Source: Janthinobacterium sp051380875
Lineage (GTDB): Bacteria > Pseudomonadota > Gammaproteobacteria > Burkholderiales > Burkholderiaceae_D
NCBI RefSeq assembly: GCF_051380875.1
Contig: NZ_JBNYXW010000019.1
Location: 1-64,000, forward strand
Direction of reading: 5' to 3'
Length of the DNA: 64,000 nt
Part shown: positions 33,783-41,392 of the stretch, piece after piece
Layout: each line of letters opens with the position of its first letter
Numbering within the stretch: the stretch's first letter is position 1
Made by a program: the position numbers and the translations under genes
The notes under the pieces: generated by a model
Databases searched by the model: none
The model's input: only the letters and a program-made list of their open reading frames with translations
What the model was told of the DNA's origin: nothing

Positions 33783-34736
33783 CTACAACTTTACGCGTGT
33801 CGGCAAGGGTAAGCCGGCGAAGTGCGCCTGCAGATTATCCACCACTAATTGCCCCATCGCATGGCGCGTTTCCACGGTCAGGCTGCCCACGTGCGGCGTC
33901 AGCACCACATTCGGCAAGGCGCGCAGGGCAGCCGGCACGTTCGGTTCGTCCGCAAACACGTCGAGGCCGGCCGCGCCCAGGTGGCCATCTTGCAAGGCGG
34001 CAATCATGGCCGCCTCGTCGATCAAGGCTCCGCGCGCGATATTGATCAGGGTGCCTTGCGGGCCCAGCGCATCGAGCACGCTGCGGTCGATGATCTTGCG
34101 CGTGGCGGGCGTGCCAGGCGCGCAGACGATCAGATAATCGCTTTCCTGCGCCAGGGCCAGCAGGGACTCGGCGCGCGGCACGGCCGTGCCGGCAATGGCG
34201 CGCGGCTGGTAATAGCGCACGTGGATGCCGAAGGCGGCCAGGCGCAGCGCGATGGCTTGCCCGATCTGGCCAAAGCCGAAGATGCCGGCCGTCTTGCCGC
34301 GCAGGCTGGACGCAGGGGCGATCGCCTCGCGGCGCTCCCAGCGGCCGTCGCGCACGAAACGGTCGAGCGCGGCGATATGCCGCACGCTGGCCAGCAGCAA
34401 GCCCAGCGCCACGTCGGCCACGTCGTCCGTCAGCACATTCGGCGTGGTGGTGACGGCGATGCCGCGCTGGCGCGCCACATCGAGCGCCACACTGTCGAGG
34501 CCGACGCCATTGACGGCGACGATTTCCAGGTTTGGCAGCAAGCCCATGTCGGTCGCGTTCAAGCCAAGGACGCCCGTGGTGACGACGGCGCGGATGCAGG
34601 GCGCCAGCTCGGCCAGCCAGGCGTGGCGTTCCTCCGGTGCCTGTTGCCAGGCGTGATGGCAGGTGTACTGTTGTTCCAGCTGCGCGTTGACGGCAGCCGA
34701 GGGGCTGGGGGCGAGGATGAGGATATCGGGTGGCAT
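33783..34736 (-). CDS. D-isomer-specific 2-hydroxyacid dehydrogenase
   Basis: A 317-residue NAD(P)-dependent dehydrogenase of the glyoxylate/hydroxypyruvate reductase type. The cofactor motif is GIFGFGQIGQAIALRLAAFG. The catalytic residues are Arg in INIARGALIDE, Glu in VFADEPNVP and His in LTPHVGSLT. A Tyr-Gln-Pro after the second strand (VRYYQPRA), instead of an acidic residue there, suggests NADPH use. The ATG at 34736 starts the first strand directly (MPPDILILAPS). It stands alone between LtrA and the TonB-like gene. Confidence 0.87.
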   Translation of the reverse strand: MPPDILILAPSPSAAVNAQLEQQYTCHHAWQQAPEERHAWLAELAPCIRAVVTTGVLGLNATDMGLLPNLEIVAVNGVGLDSVALDVARQRGIAVTTTPNVLTDDVADVALGLLLASVRHIAALDRFVRDGRWERREAIAPASSLRGKTAGIFGFGQIGQAIALRLAAFGIHVRYYQPRAIAGTAVPRAESLLALAQESDYLIVCAPGTPATRKIIDRSVLDALGPQGTLINIARGALIDEAAMIAALQDGHLGAAGLDVFADEPNVPAALRALPNVVLTPHVGSLTVETRHAMGQLVVDNLQAHFAGLPLPTRVKL

Positions 34737-34876
34737 GGGCGTCCAGGATGGTGTCGGCGTAGGAAACAAGTGAAACAAACGCAGACGCAACTTAGCATAG
34801 TTGACGCCCAGCCGGGGATGGCGGCTGCGGAAAAGCCATTAAGACCATGCGCAGGGCACGGTCTTTGCGTGCCATT

Positions 34877-35578
34877 TCAACTTGGGCAAGGCACTTTTTT
34901 CAGCTTGCCGCCCGTCTTGAACGGGTCGGCGCCGGCGCCAGGATTGCCGGCCATGGCAAAGCAGCTCGAGCCGCCTGGCGTGCGCACGCGCGAGGCGGGC
35001 CGGCCATCTGCCGTCAGATAGTCTTCCACCGTCAGCACGGGGCCACCGCGCCAGGCCGAGGCGACGAGTTTCTGGAACTTGCTCTCGCCGGGTAGCTCCG
35101 GCGCAGCCAGCCAGGGCTTGTCTTTCTTCAGTTCGCCGCGCAAGGCCTTGTCGGCAGCGCCCGCCGCCAAGCGGGCGCGTGTGCGCAAGTCGTCAGTGGA
35201 CGGCACGCTTGCGGGCGCGGCTGCCTGCTCGGCGGCGGGCGCCGTAATCGCCTCGGCGGTGACTGGTGCAGGCTCTGTTTGCGCCGGCGCTGCAGCAATA
35301 GTCGGCACAGTAGGCACAGCCGGCGCCACGGCGCGCTTGCGCGGCATGGGCATCGGCAAAGGCATCGGTGGCGTGCGCGGCAGCGGCCGGGGCGGCATCA
35401 GGGTCATGAAGGCCACTTCCGTGTATTGCTTCAACTGGCGTGGCGGCAAGAGCAGGAAATACAGGCCCAGCGCATGCATGGCCAGGATCAGCACGACAGC
35501 CGCGCCTTTCAGGCTGAGCCAGCGCGGCAGCAGCGTGCGCGCTGCGGCAGGCGGGGAATGGCGGAGGAGCATGGGCAT
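34877..35578 (-). CDS. Membrane-anchored proline-rich protein, TonB-like N-terminus
   Basis: A 233-residue protein with one N-terminal helix (GAAVVLILAMHALGLYFLLL) followed by a proline-rich periplasmic stretch (about 60-130, PPRPLPRTPPMPLPMPMPRK). The layout recalls TonB, but the C-terminal part (PWLAAPELPGESKFQKLV, GGPVLTVEDYLTADGRPA) has no recognisable TonB beta domain and ends with two cysteines. It is divergent from a TonB-dependent receptor 228 bases away, so a supporting role in uptake is possible but unproven. Confidence 0.6.
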   Translation of the reverse strand: MPMLLRHSPPAAARTLLPRWLSLKGAAVVLILAMHALGLYFLLLPPRQLKQYTEVAFMTLMPPRPLPRTPPMPLPMPMPRKRAVAPAVPTVPTIAAAPAQTEPAPVTAEAITAPAAEQAAAPASVPSTDDLRTRARLAAGAADKALRGELKKDKPWLAAPELPGESKFQKLVASAWRGGPVLTVEDYLTADGRPASRVRTPGGSSCFAMAGNPGAGADPFKTGGKLKKVPCPS

Positions 35579-35768
35579 GCGGTGTCCTGTAAGCGCGAAG
35601 CGCGATGCTGCATTTTAGCCAGACTTTCCGATAAGCATTAATAAATCCACAAGGTATCGCCAGACGCGCCTTTTTTTAGAAAAATCCAGTGCCTGGTGCG
35701 TAAAGTGTCGCCGCCGCACTATTTTAATTTCCTTGACATGGATTTACACGCTTTTCTGCGCCGAAGAC

Positions 35769-35787
35769 TATAATGATAATCATTCTC
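35769..35787 (+). promoter_or_regulatory. Fur box of the siderophore receptor gene
   Basis: Seventeen of 19 bases match GATAATGATAATCATTATC, with the core ATAATGATAATCATT perfect. It ends 19 bases before the receptor start codon and lies in the gap shared with the TonB-like gene. Confidence 0.9.
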
Positions 35788-35806
35788 ACTAATATTCAGT
35801 AAAACC

Positions 35807-38014
35807 ATGCGCAAGTTCCACCTCGCCCCTACCCCTTTCGCCCTGGCCGCCTTCCTGCTGGCCAGCTCCGCCGTCCATGCGCAAACGGCGCCAGAGGGCG
35901 GCGACGCACAAACCATGCCGACGGTGGTGGTGAACGCTTCGGCCGATGCCTCGGCCGAAGGTTTATCCAAGGCCTATGCCGGTGGACAGGTGGCGCGCGG
36001 CGGGCGCATGGGCATCTTGGGTTCGGTGGACATGATGGACTCGCCGTTCGGCAGCACCAGTTACACACAGCAATTCATTGCCGACCAGCAGGCGCGCAGC
36101 GTGGGCGACTTGCTGCAGAGCGATGCGGCCGTGCGCATGTCGCGCGGCTACGGCAATTTCCAGGAAGTGTATGTGATCCGCGGTTTCGCCCTCGATTCCG
36201 ATGATGTGGCGTACAACGGCCTGTACGGCGTCTTGCCGCGCCAGTATGTATCGCCGGAATTGCTCGAGCGCGTGGAAGTGTTTCGCGGCGCCAGCGCCTT
36301 CCTGAATGGCGCCGCGCCAGGCGGCAGCGGCATCGGCGGCGCCATCAACCTGATGCCCAAGCGCGCCGGCAATACGCCGCTGACGGAACTGACGGTGGGC
36401 GTAGAAACGGGTGGCCATGCCTACGCCGCCATCGACGTGGCGCGCCGCTTTGGCGAGAACAAGCAATTTGGCGTGCGCATCAACGCCGCCAAGCGCCAGG
36501 GCGAGACCAGCATCGAGCGCGAAGAGCACGACGTAGGCATGTTCTCGGTCGGCCTCGACTATCGTGGCCGTGGCGTTCGCCTGTCGGCCGACGCCGGCTA
36601 CCAGAACTTCGACCTGACGGCGCCCCGCCCTTCCGTCAACATCGGCCGCGTGGCGGTCTTGCCTGGCGCACCCGATGCGTCTAAAAATTTCGCCCAGCCA
36701 TGGAGTTTCTCGAAGGAACACGATGTGTTTGGCACGGCGCGCGCCGAAGTCGACCTCGCCACGGATGTGGTGGCCTGGGCCGCGTTTGGCAGCCGCTCGA
36801 CCAAGGAATCGAACAGCCTGGCCGAACCGGCCTTGACATCGATCAATGGCGATGCCAGCGTGTACCGCTTCGACAATGCGCGCAAGCAGGAAATCCGCAC
36901 GGGCGAACTGGGCATTCGCGGCAAGCTCAACACGGGCGCCGTCAAGCATACGGTGGTGGCCAGCTGGTCCGGCCACTGGAATGAAGCGAAGAATGCCTAC
37001 GCGATCAGCGATTTTTCCGGTTTCCCGACGAATATCTATGCGCCTGTCGATGCGGCCCGCCCCGCCACGACCTTCCTCGGCGGCGTGATGAGCGATCCGC
37101 GCGTCACGCAAAGGACGATTCTCAGCAGCTTTGCCGTGGCCGACACCATGGCCTTCCTGGGCGACAGCGTGCTGCTGACCGTGGGCGCGCGCCACCAGCA
37201 GATCAAGGATACGGGTTACGACTATGGCACGGCAGTGCAGTCAGGCCCCACCTATGACAAAAGCGCCACCACGCCGGTGGCGGGCATCGTCTTCAAGGCC
37301 AGCAAGAATGTTTCTCTGTACGCCAACTACATCGAGGCGCTGGTCAAGGGCCCGGTTGCCAGCGGCACCTACTTCGATGGCACGCAGGACCAGCTGGTGA
37401 GCAACCACGGCGAAATCTTCGCGCCGTATAAATCCAAGCAAAAGGAAATCGGCGTCAAGTACGATGCTGGCAAGCTGGGCATGAGCGCGGCCCTGTTCTC
37501 GACCGCCAAGCCCTTGGCAGCCGTGGTCGGCACGCGCGCCACCCTGTCGGGCGAGCAGCGCAATCAGGGCCTGGAACTGTCCGTGTTTGGCTCGCCGGCC
37601 AACGGCTTGCGCCTGCTGGGCGGCCTGACCTGGCTCGATACGCAGCAGCGCAACACGGACAAGCCTGCCAACAACGGCAAGAACGCCATCGGCGCACCGA
37701 AGATGCAAGCCAGCGTAGGCGGCGAATGGGATGTGCCCGGCGCGCCTGGCCTGTCGCTGAACGCCCGCAGCGTCTACACCTCGACGCAGTATGCGGACCT
37801 GGCCAACACCAGGCAATTGCCATCGTGGACGCGTCTCGACATCGGCGCGCGCTACCTGACGCAGGTGGCGGGCCATGACGTGACCTTGCGCGCACGCATC
37901 GACAACGTTGCCGACCGCAGCTACTGGGCTTCGGCCGTATCCTCGTTCGACTCGGGCAGCCTGGTGCTGGCCGCGCCGCGCACCTTCGTCGTTTCCGGCA
38001 GCGTGGCGTTTTAA
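35807..38014 (+). CDS. TonB-dependent siderophore receptor
   Basis: A 735-residue outer-membrane receptor. The signal peptide is cleaved near residue 25 (LLASSAVHAQ). The plug domain spans about 65-190 (VGDLLQSDAAVRMSRGYGNF, EVYVIRGFALDSDDVAYNGL, VEVFRGASAFLNG). A 22-strand barrel follows and ends in Phe (FVVSGSVAF). The sequence belongs to the hydroxamate/ferrichrome-type receptors. Regulation by iron is supported by the near-perfect Fur box just upstream. A divergent TonB-like protein may support energy transfer. No siderophore synthesis genes are in the window. Confidence 0.92.
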   Translation: MRKFHLAPTPFALAAFLLASSAVHAQTAPEGGDAQTMPTVVVNASADASAEGLSKAYAGGQVARGGRMGILGSVDMMDSPFGSTSYTQQFIADQQARSVGDLLQSDAAVRMSRGYGNFQEVYVIRGFALDSDDVAYNGLYGVLPRQYVSPELLERVEVFRGASAFLNGAAPGGSGIGGAINLMPKRAGNTPLTELTVGVETGGHAYAAIDVARRFGENKQFGVRINAAKRQGETSIEREEHDVGMFSVGLDYRGRGVRLSADAGYQNFDLTAPRPSVNIGRVAVLPGAPDASKNFAQPWSFSKEHDVFGTARAEVDLATDVVAWAAFGSRSTKESNSLAEPALTSINGDASVYRFDNARKQEIRTGELGIRGKLNTGAVKHTVVASWSGHWNEAKNAYAISDFSGFPTNIYAPVDAARPATTFLGGVMSDPRVTQRTILSSFAVADTMAFLGDSVLLTVGARHQQIKDTGYDYGTAVQSGPTYDKSATTPVAGIVFKASKNVSLYANYIEALVKGPVASGTYFDGTQDQLVSNHGEIFAPYKSKQKEIGVKYDAGKLGMSAALFSTAKPLAAVVGTRATLSGEQRNQGLELSVFGSPANGLRLLGGLTWLDTQQRNTDKPANNGKNAIGAPKMQASVGGEWDVPGAPGLSLNARSVYTSTQYADLANTRQLPSWTRLDIGARYLTQVAGHDVTLRARIDNVADRSYWASAVSSFDSGSLVLAAPRTFVVSGSVAF

Positions 38015-38036
38015 ATCACCAGCTTGCCCGGTTTTC

Positions 38037-38069
38037 CGCGAAGCTGCCCTTAATCAGGGCAGCTTCGCG
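38037..38069. repeat. Perfect 14-bp inverted repeat after the receptor gene
   Basis: CGCGAAGCTGCCCT (38037-38050) pairs perfectly with AGGGCAGCTTCGCG (38056-38069) around TAATC. It lies 22 bases after the receptor stop and 16 before the transposase remnant. It could end transcription, although no T-run follows, or mark the edge of the inserted sequence. Confidence 0.65.
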
Positions 38070-38084
38070 TGCGCACCTGTGCCA

Positions 38085-38762
38085 ATGCTCTTCGACAACG
38101 CCAGCGTCGACTGGCAAGCGATCCTGGAGCCGCACTGGCAGCAAAAGCAGCACCGCATCGCCGCGCATCCGGTGGTGTCGTGCTTGCAGGACACCACGGA
38201 ACTGGACTTCAACGGCTAGCAGGCATTTGGCCTGGGACCATTGAGCCACGAGCCCCAGCGCGGCATGTACCTGCACCCGACGTACGCGGTGACGCCGGAT
38301 CGCCAACCGCTGGGCATTGTCGACGCCTGGATGTGGGCACGCGAAAAGAAGGGCAAACAGGGCCTGCGCGGCGGGCCGAAGGAAAGCTTGCGCTGGATCG
38401 AGGGCTATGAGCGCATTGCCGAGATGGCGGCGCAATTGCCGGATACCGGCCTGGTGTATGTTGCCGACCGCGAGGCCGACTTGGTGCCCCTGATGCTGCG
38501 GGTGCCGGAGCTGGGCACGCCGGCCGACTGGCTGGTGCGGGCGCAACACAACCGCTGCCTGCCGCAATCCGAAAAGCTCTGGCGGTACACCAGCGCAGGC
38601 ACGCCGCTGGGTGAAATCGAGTTTGAGATGGTGGCGCGGCACGGCGTCAAGGCGCGCACGGTGCGCCAACAATTATGGGCGCGCCCGGTGGAACTACCAG
38701 CGGGCAAAGACAAGACCGTCAGCGCCACCTGCCTCATCGCCCGCGAACCGGGCGCGCCGGCC
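38085..38762 (+). pseudogene. IS4-family transposase fragment, with TAG, fused to TnpA
   Basis: The frame from MLFDNASVDWQAILEPHW carries the central DDE region of an IS4 (IS50/Tn5-like) transposase: CLQDTTELDFNG, MYLHPTYAVTPDRQPLG and YVADREADLVPLML. The first 70 or so residues are missing. A TAG (38217-38219) interrupts the frame where Gln would be expected. The C-terminal third is missing as well: after REPGAPA the same frame runs straight into Tn3 TnpA. The junction lies in a 16-base stretch (CGGCCGACGGCATGCG) that the intact tnpA also has. Confidence 0.82.
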
Positions 38763-39607
38763 GACGGCATGCGGTTCGTGGTACCGGTACGGTCAGTGCA
38801 TTCCGGGCCGAACCCGAAATACTTTGGCGTCTGGCGCGGCGTAACCTGGTACAACCTGATATCGAACCAGTTTTCCGGCCTGAACGACATCACGGTGCCC
38901 GGCACGCTGCGCGACAGCCTGGTCCTGCTGGCTGTCATCCTGGAACAGCAGACCGACCTTCAACCAACCCAGATCATGACTGACACGGGTGCCTACAGCG
39001 ATGTGGTTTTCGGACTATTCCGCCTGCTTGGTTACCGATTCAGCCCGCGCCTGGCCGATGTCGGCGGTACGCGTTTCTGGCGGATCGACTCGAAGGCCGA
39101 CTACGGGTTGCTGAATTCTGTATCCGGACACAATATCAGCCTGCAAAAGATCGAGCCACATTGGGACGACATGCTGCGCCTGGCCGGCTCGCTCAAGTTC
39201 GGCCGCATCGACAAAACCTTACACACGCTGACGTACATCGATGACGAAGCCAAGCGCAGGGGGACGCTGACCCAGCTCAACCGGGGCGAGGGCCGACACA
39301 GCGTAGCCCGCGCTGTCTTCCATGGCAAGCGGGGGGAGCTGCGGCAGCACTCGAAGGGCAGGAAGACCAGCTTGGCGCGCTCGGCCTGGTGCTCAACATG
39401 ATCGTGCTGTGGAACACAAGCTACATGGAGGCCGCATTGAACCAGCTACGCGCGGATGGCTTCGAAGTGCGGGATGAGGACGTGGCCAGGCTCTCGCCGC
39501 TGCTGCATGAGCACATCAACATGCTGGGCCGGTATTCGCTCTCGGTGCCGGATGCGGTGGCCAAAGGCGAACTGCGACCGTTGCGCAACCCAGCGAGCGA
39601 TGAGTAG
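38763..39607 (+). pseudogene. Tn3 TnpA 3'-half fragment, deleted and frameshifted
   Basis: Starting at DGMRFVVPVRSV the sequence is nearly identical to residues 688-997 of the intact TnpA at 4164-7157. An internal in-frame deletion removes 28 residues (LAGSLK joins FGRIDKT). A frameshift near 39350 turns the reading to nonsense, and the correct frame continues from LNMIVLWNTSYMEAALNQL to NPASDE and TAG. The catalytic acidic residues are still encoded, but no full protein can be made. Confidence 0.88.
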
Positions 39608-39632
39608 AGTGGCCAGCCGGGATACGGCCAGA
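39599..39632 (+). repeat. 34-bp direct repeat, left copy (flanks the RES-Xre module)
   Basis: GATGAGTAGAGTGGCCAGCC and the following GGGATACGGCCAGA span the tnpA stop codon. The copy at 40797-40830 differs at two positions. Confidence 0.8.
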
Positions 39633-39702
39633 GCGGCGACATTCGACAGTCAGGGCGCTGCCTCGATAGGAGGCGCCTGGTCAATTCTTGTGGAAACCGC
39701 TA

Positions 39703-40212
39703 CTACCAGGACGATTGGTTCTTCGGGAGATCGTTGTTCGGATCGTAAACGTTGATGGCATCTGCGCCAGTCAGCGCGTCAGTGTAGATGACAAGATTCG
39801 CGCCGCCGGTGATCGCGGAATTGAACAGGATTCCCCTTGCGCCGGCAGCGAGGACCTGGTCGCCGATGACCCAGGATGGGGGTTCAATGCCTTGGTTGAA
39901 ATGCATGCTCCGCCAGTCGCAGTAAAAATCTTGCCAGAGCGCGTCCCAGTCGCTCGCAAAGCCACTGCGGAAGTCCACGATGGCGTCGATGCTTACGTTA
40001 TAGCTGACCATGAGCCCAGGCGGAAGGAGCGCATCGAGCTGCTGGTACTCGGCTAGGGCGGTCTCCAGCCCCAGTGACAGGTAGAGCGCATTGACACCAG
40101 GCCGGTTGGCCCGCCCGCCATAGGTGCCGGCACCGGCTCCCGAGGTAGGCGCAAATGACCATTTCGGCTGATGGACCCGGTAGACAATGGAGTCGAGCGG
40201 GGTGAGAATCAT
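39703..40212 (-). CDS. RES-domain toxin
   Basis: A 169-residue protein with the RES domain named after its conserved Arg, Glu and Ser: R in SIVYRVHQPKW, E in LSLGLETALAEYQQL and S in ARGILFNSAITGGANLVIY. Known RES toxins degrade NAD+ and arrest growth. The gene follows the Xre antitoxin with a 4-base overlap (ATGA), the standard order of these pairs. It lies in a Tn3 relic and can act as a passenger that stabilises it. Confidence 0.9.
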   Translation of the reverse strand: MILTPLDSIVYRVHQPKWSFAPTSGAGAGTYGGRANRPGVNALYLSLGLETALAEYQQLDALLPPGLMVSYNVSIDAIVDFRSGFASDWDALWQDFYCDWRSMHFNQGIEPPSWVIGDQVLAAGARGILFNSAITGGANLVIYTDALTGADAINVYDPNNDLPKNQSSW

Positions 40213-40625
40213 CCGGTGTACCCGGCCTGGAGCGACTGAATGTACTTGATGAGGGCTTCCGTGCGTTTTTCTGAAACGAGGTCCTGCGGCGTCTTGTAGT
40301 CAAAAGTCGGCAGCGGATGATTCTTGAACCAGTAGATCGCCTTTTCGATGCTGCCGGAAATATCGGCGGCAGCGCGCATCACGCGCACAGATTCACGCAG
40401 GTGCGACTGGATGGTCTCGGTGTCCGGTGCCAGCCTGACGGTGTTCCTGTGAACGTGTGCCTGCGCCGCGAGGGTCTGCATATCTACCCTAAAAACAAGT
40501 CCGAATCGTTTTGGGGAAATCGACGGGCTTGCCTCGGAATTGAGGAAATTCATGAACCCGTCAAAGTTTCGGTCAAATACAGGAACTGCCTCGCCGGCTG
40601 GGACGGCCATATCTGCGGTAGCCAT
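40209..40625 (-). CDS. Xre/MbcA-ParS-type antitoxin of the RES pair
   Basis: A 138-residue antitoxin. The N-terminal region has an Xre-like DNA-binding helix set (DMQTLAAQAHVHRNTVRLAP). The C-terminal part is the MbcA/ParS toxin-binding domain (IEKAIYWFKNHPLPTFDYKT, PQDLVSEKRTEALIKYIQSL). The start is the ATG at 40625, preceded five bases earlier by AAAGGAG; an earlier in-frame GTG at 40643 is less likely. Expression is probably autoregulated at the three TGCACT repeats just upstream. Confidence 0.88.
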   Translation of the reverse strand: MATADMAVPAGEAVPVFDRNFDGFMNFLNSEASPSISPKRFGLVFRVDMQTLAAQAHVHRNTVRLAPDTETIQSHLRESVRVMRAAADISGSIEKAIYWFKNHPLPTFDYKTPQDLVSEKRTEALIKYIQSLQAGYTG

Positions 40626-40638
40626 GTCTGCTCCTTTA

Positions 40639-40666
40639 TGCACTTTATATGCACTATTATTGCACT
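40639..40666. promoter_or_regulatory. Three TGCACT repeats at 11-bp spacing upstream of the antitoxin
   Basis: TGCACT starts at 40639, 40650 and 40661, exactly one helical turn apart, each in an AT-rich context such as TATATGCACTAT. This looks like an iterated operator for the Xre antitoxin, or an overlapping promoter. Confidence 0.6.
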
Positions 40667-40734
40667 ATTCTTAGAATTGTTCAACCTCGCAATGCAGGGC
40701 GCGAGCATGGCCAGCCATCCGCCATCGAGGAAGA

Positions 40735-40805
40735 ATATCGGCCGCATCACCTATTCTCCCCAAGGTGAGCTGTGGCCGTTACTCAACCCGGCCAACGATG
40801 AGTAG
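40735..40805 (+). pseudogene. Second tnpA 3'-end fragment
   Basis: The reading NIGRITYSPQGELWPLLNPA followed by NDE and TAG matches the extreme C-terminus of TnpA (GRYSFSVP..GELRSLRNPASDE). It is more diverged than the fragment at 38763-39607 and lacks about ten internal residues. It marks the far side of the RES-Xre insertion. Confidence 0.65.
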
Positions 40806-40830
40806 AGTGGGCAGGCGGGATACGGCCAGA
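40797..40830 (+). repeat. 34-bp direct repeat, right copy
   Basis: Same orientation as 39599-39632 with two differences in 34 positions. Together they bracket a 1.2-kb segment with the toxin-antitoxin genes. Confidence 0.8.
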
Positions 40831-40916
40831 AATGACACATAGACGCGAAAGTAATAAGTGGCTGATTTTTTATGCAATGCCCGTGTGGACGTGCCACGTC
40901 CGAATCAAGGATTTTC

Positions 40917-40954
40917 CTTAACCCGGTTTTCCGTTCCACTGCACCTCAGACCCA
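40917..40954 (-). repeat. Tn3-type terminal inverted repeat of the relic
   Basis: This repeat differs from the right repeat at 14004-14041 at only two positions, one a G-to-A change that makes it closer to classical Tn3 (GGGTCTGAG) and one at its outermost base. It is in the same orientation as that repeat. Its left-hand partner is absent. Confidence 0.88.
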
Positions 40955-40964
40955 CAATGCCCGC

Positions 40965-41328
40965 ATGAAATTGTTTCCCGCCCTCCTGTTATGCCTGTCC
41001 CTGCCTGCCAGCGCAATCCCGCCCTGGGCAGCGGCCCGAAAGGCCACGTGTATGTGAATCGCCTGGGCGAATCGCTGGTGGCGCCAAGGGCAACGATGGC
41101 CTGCCGCCCGATCCCGGTTTTACGCCGGCGCAATATGCGCGGCTGGCCCTGCTGTACACAGCTGCCAGCGTGCGCAAGGGCGCGTGGCTGGTTCCCGCCT
41201 TCCACGCCGTCCTCGATACGGGCTTTGCGAACGGTCATGATGATCCGCAGAACTTTTCCCTGGCCGATTGGTCGGCAGCGCCGGCCCGCCTGAATACTGC
41301 GCTACAGCAAGCCAAACCTGAGCATTAA
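40965..41328 (+). pseudogene. Decayed small secreted-protein gene
   Basis: An ATG eleven bases after the relic's end opens a signal peptide (MKLFPALLLCLSLPASA). Coding sense then moves through other frames: PALGSGPKGHVYVNRLGES in one, and DGLPPDPGFTPAQYARLALL through WSAAPARLNTALQQAKPEH to TAA in another. At least two small deletions are needed to explain this. I do not recognise the family. The conserved tail suggests a real gene of about 120 residues until recently. Confidence 0.55.
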
Positions 41329-41392
41329 AGCGTTTCCCTGGCCGCCGATTCGGCGCATACTATTGAAAACATAGCCCCTGCCAGGACTTCAG

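Larger units (their letters stand above)
38085..40954. mobile_element. Tn3-family relic carrying a RES-Xre toxin-antitoxin module
   Basis: From left to right: an IS4 transposase fragment, the fused tnpA 3' half, a RES-Xre module, a second short tnpA 3' end and one terminal inverted repeat (40917-40954). The left end and tnpR are missing. Sequence after the second tnpA end (about 40806-40850) resembles the stretch between tnpA and the left repeat of the intact transposon, in the same tnpA-to-end order. This is the tail of a related element into which the module was added. Confidence 0.75.

Noticed and set aside
35963..37195. A 410-codon frame antisense to the siderophore receptor
   Set aside because: It is a shadow of the receptor gene without signal, start context or motif.
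15296..38219. TAG reassigned to glutamine in this organism
   Set aside because: TAG is a normal stop here: tnpA (4166-4164), the DUF4142 gene (14627-14629) and others end with it, so general recoding does not hold. A suppressor remains possible.
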